This document shows, one piece after another, positions 8,673-9,006 of a DNA stretch of 9,006 nucleotides. Origin of the DNA: an uncultured Woeseiaceae bacterium (GTDB taxonomy: Bacteria > Pseudomonadota > Gammaproteobacteria > Steroidobacterales > Woeseiaceae); NCBI GenBank assembly GCA_945787435.1, contig CALZHX010000080.1, positions 1 to 9,006 on the forward strand, in the 5' to 3' direction. Position numbers and translations under genes: made by a program. Numbering within the stretch: position 1 is the first letter of the stretch; every line of letters starts with the position of its first letter. The notes under the pieces are model-generated. The model was not told the origin of the DNA. It ran no database searches and saw nothing but the letters and a program-made list of their open reading frames with translations.

Positions 8673-8674
8673 TA

Positions 8675-8705
8675 GGGCCTGATTACGCTGTTGTGGTGGA
8701 CCCTG
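8675..8705. repeat. Terminal inverted repeat next to aroC
   Basis: This is the element end lying 2 bases from the aroC ATG. It pairs with 8909-8939; the only mismatches are at 8685 against 8929 and 8700 against 8914. In both cases A faces C on the plus strand, which becomes a U-G wobble in RNA read toward aroC. Confidence 0.85.
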
Positions 8706-8803
8706 CCGGTGGCCATTTCTTCGCCCGGCAAGGCAGAAAAAGCGCTGTGTAGCACCGCTACACAAGCGACAGATAACGAAGCCGGCGGGGAAATGGCTCC
8801 GGC
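8705..8803. repeat. First internal hairpin arm of the element
   Basis: Bases 8705-8729 pair with 8781-8803. The arm includes GGCCATTT against AAATGGCT and is broken by two small bulges (8710 and 8726). Three pairs, at 8711/8798, 8720/8789 and 8721/8788, are G-T wobbles as read on the plus strand. A second, tighter hairpin (8743-8768) sits in its loop. Confidence 0.75.
8737..8768 (-). terminator. Terminator-like hairpin inside the element, facing aroC
   Basis: Read on the minus strand, an 11-pair stem (8757-8768 with 8743-8753, one bulged base at 8765, 3-base loop) is followed one base later by five T residues (8737-8741). This has the form of a Rho-independent terminator for transcription arriving from prmB. 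In the other direction no T run follows. The T run is short, so termination may be partial. Confidence 0.5.
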
Positions 8804-8810
8804 CCTTCGG

Positions 8811-8909
8811 GTCACCGCTGAAATAGCGCCACTCCGCCTTGCTCGTCGTTCATTTGGATTTACCAATACTCTCTCCTCGCGCCTTGATTGACGCTATTTC
8901 AGCGGTGAC
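8811..8909. repeat. Second internal hairpin arm of the element
   Basis: Bases 8811-8828 are perfectly complementary to 8892-8909 over 18 pairs, then a mismatch and one more pair. The 59-base loop is mostly unstructured, apart from a small TTGG/CCAA hairpin at 8854-8866. This is the longest perfect inverted repeat in the window. Confidence 0.82.
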
Positions 8910-8939
8910 AGGGCCCACCACAACAGCGCAATCAGGCCC
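8909..8939. repeat. Terminal inverted repeat next to prmB
   Basis: This is the element end on the prmB side. Its outermost G (8939) supplies the last base of the prmB stop codon TAG (8941-8939); the T and A come from the flanking TA. Confidence 0.85.
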
Positions 8940-9006
8940 TATTCCAGACCCTGCAAAACATTCTTCGCAAGCAAAAATACACCTGACCCGCCATGCTCGA
9001 ACTCCA
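8939..9006 (-). CDS. prmB: C-terminal end of ribosomal protein L3 glutamine methyltransferase (partial)
   Basis: Only the last 21 full codons and the stop lie in the window. They read EFEHGGSGVFLLAKNVLQGLE, which resembles the PrmB C-terminus (E. coli WFEFENGGDGVFML followed by a short helix). PrmB methylates a glutamine of ribosomal protein L3. prmB directly precedes aroC in many gammaproteobacteria, which supports the call beyond the short match. The TAG stop is completed by the first base of the inserted element; before insertion it was probably TAA. The rest of the gene extends past the right edge. Confidence 0.75.
   Translation of the reverse strand, partial: EFEHGGSGVFLLAKNVLQGLE

Larger units (their letters stand above)
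8675..8939. mobile_element. 265-base MITE-like element with long terminal inverted repeats and TA flanks
   Basis: The ends begin GGGCCTGATT and end AATCAGGCCC. The terminal inverted repeats match at 28 of 30 positions and are flanked by TA on both sides (8673-8674 and 8940-8941). Two further long inverted repeats fill the inside, so the element folds into an outer stem carrying two arms. No transposase or recognisable domain is encoded, although weak open frames cross it on both strands. Removing the element and one TA gives a TAATG junction, with a TAA stop for prmB overlapping the aroC ATG, a typical compact arrangement. TA target duplication is known for IS630 and Tc1/mariner elements and their MITEs, so a relative of that group may have moved it; this is inference. 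An alternative reading, a 3-base ATT duplication, would leave prmB without a stop after excision and is less likely. Confidence 0.78.

Noticed and set aside
8673..8765. N-terminal extension of aroC to an ATG at 8765 (31 extra residues)
   Set aside because: The extension is translated element sequence, and the family N-terminus begins precisely at the ATG at 8672.
8672..8891. Open frames of about 65 codons crossing the element on both strands, including one opening with hydrophobic residues
   Set aside because: No recognisable domain and no ribosome site. The inverted-repeat arms impose mirrored base patterns that keep such short frames open by chance.
8674..8940. Integron attC site or CRISPR repeat as an explanation for the inverted repeats
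   Set aside because: There are no attC core sites or integrase context, and no repeated spacer units; the TA-flanked terminal repeats fit a transposon-like element better.

Overview
The window is a run of conserved housekeeping genes, all read from the minus strand. In transcription order (right to left) they are: the 3' end of prmB, a small non-coding insertion element, aroC, asd, fimV, truA, accD and folC. The combination asd-fimV-truA-accD-folC is a classic gammaproteobacterial arrangement, and FimV is essentially restricted to Gammaproteobacteria. With a GC-rich base composition, the source is probably an environmental or marine gammaproteobacterium. I cannot name the genus. Every gene is intact except prmB, which is cut by the window edge. 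The 43 bases left of folC hold no gene I can support.

Layout: folC (44-1330) and accD (1337-2203) are 6 bases apart. An 81-base gap, with a possible sigma-70 promoter, separates accD from truA (2285-3055). truA probably starts at a TTG 16 bases after the fimV stop. fimV (3072-6467) encodes a 1131-residue polar hub protein. Its upstream gap of 100 bases has a good candidate promoter reaching into the end of asd. asd (6568-7590) and aroC (7587-8672) overlap by 4 bases (ATGA).

The genes serve chorismate synthesis (aroC), the aspartate family pathway (asd), cell-pole organisation and type IV pili (fimV), tRNA pseudouridylation (truA), malonyl-CoA synthesis (accD), folate polyglutamylation (folC) and ribosomal protein L3 methylation (prmB). 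They look like a loosely co-transcribed housekeeping cluster, not a dedicated pathway.

The unusual part is a 265-base element at 8675-8939 that fills the whole space between the prmB stop and the aroC start. It has roughly 30-base terminal inverted repeats, is flanked by a TA on each side, and folds into two further long internal hairpins. It encodes no transposase. Deleting the element plus one TA rebuilds a prmB stop and aroC start overlapping as TAATG. This strongly suggests a MITE-like element that inserted exactly at a TA inside a stop/start junction. It also carries a terminator-like hairpin facing aroC.
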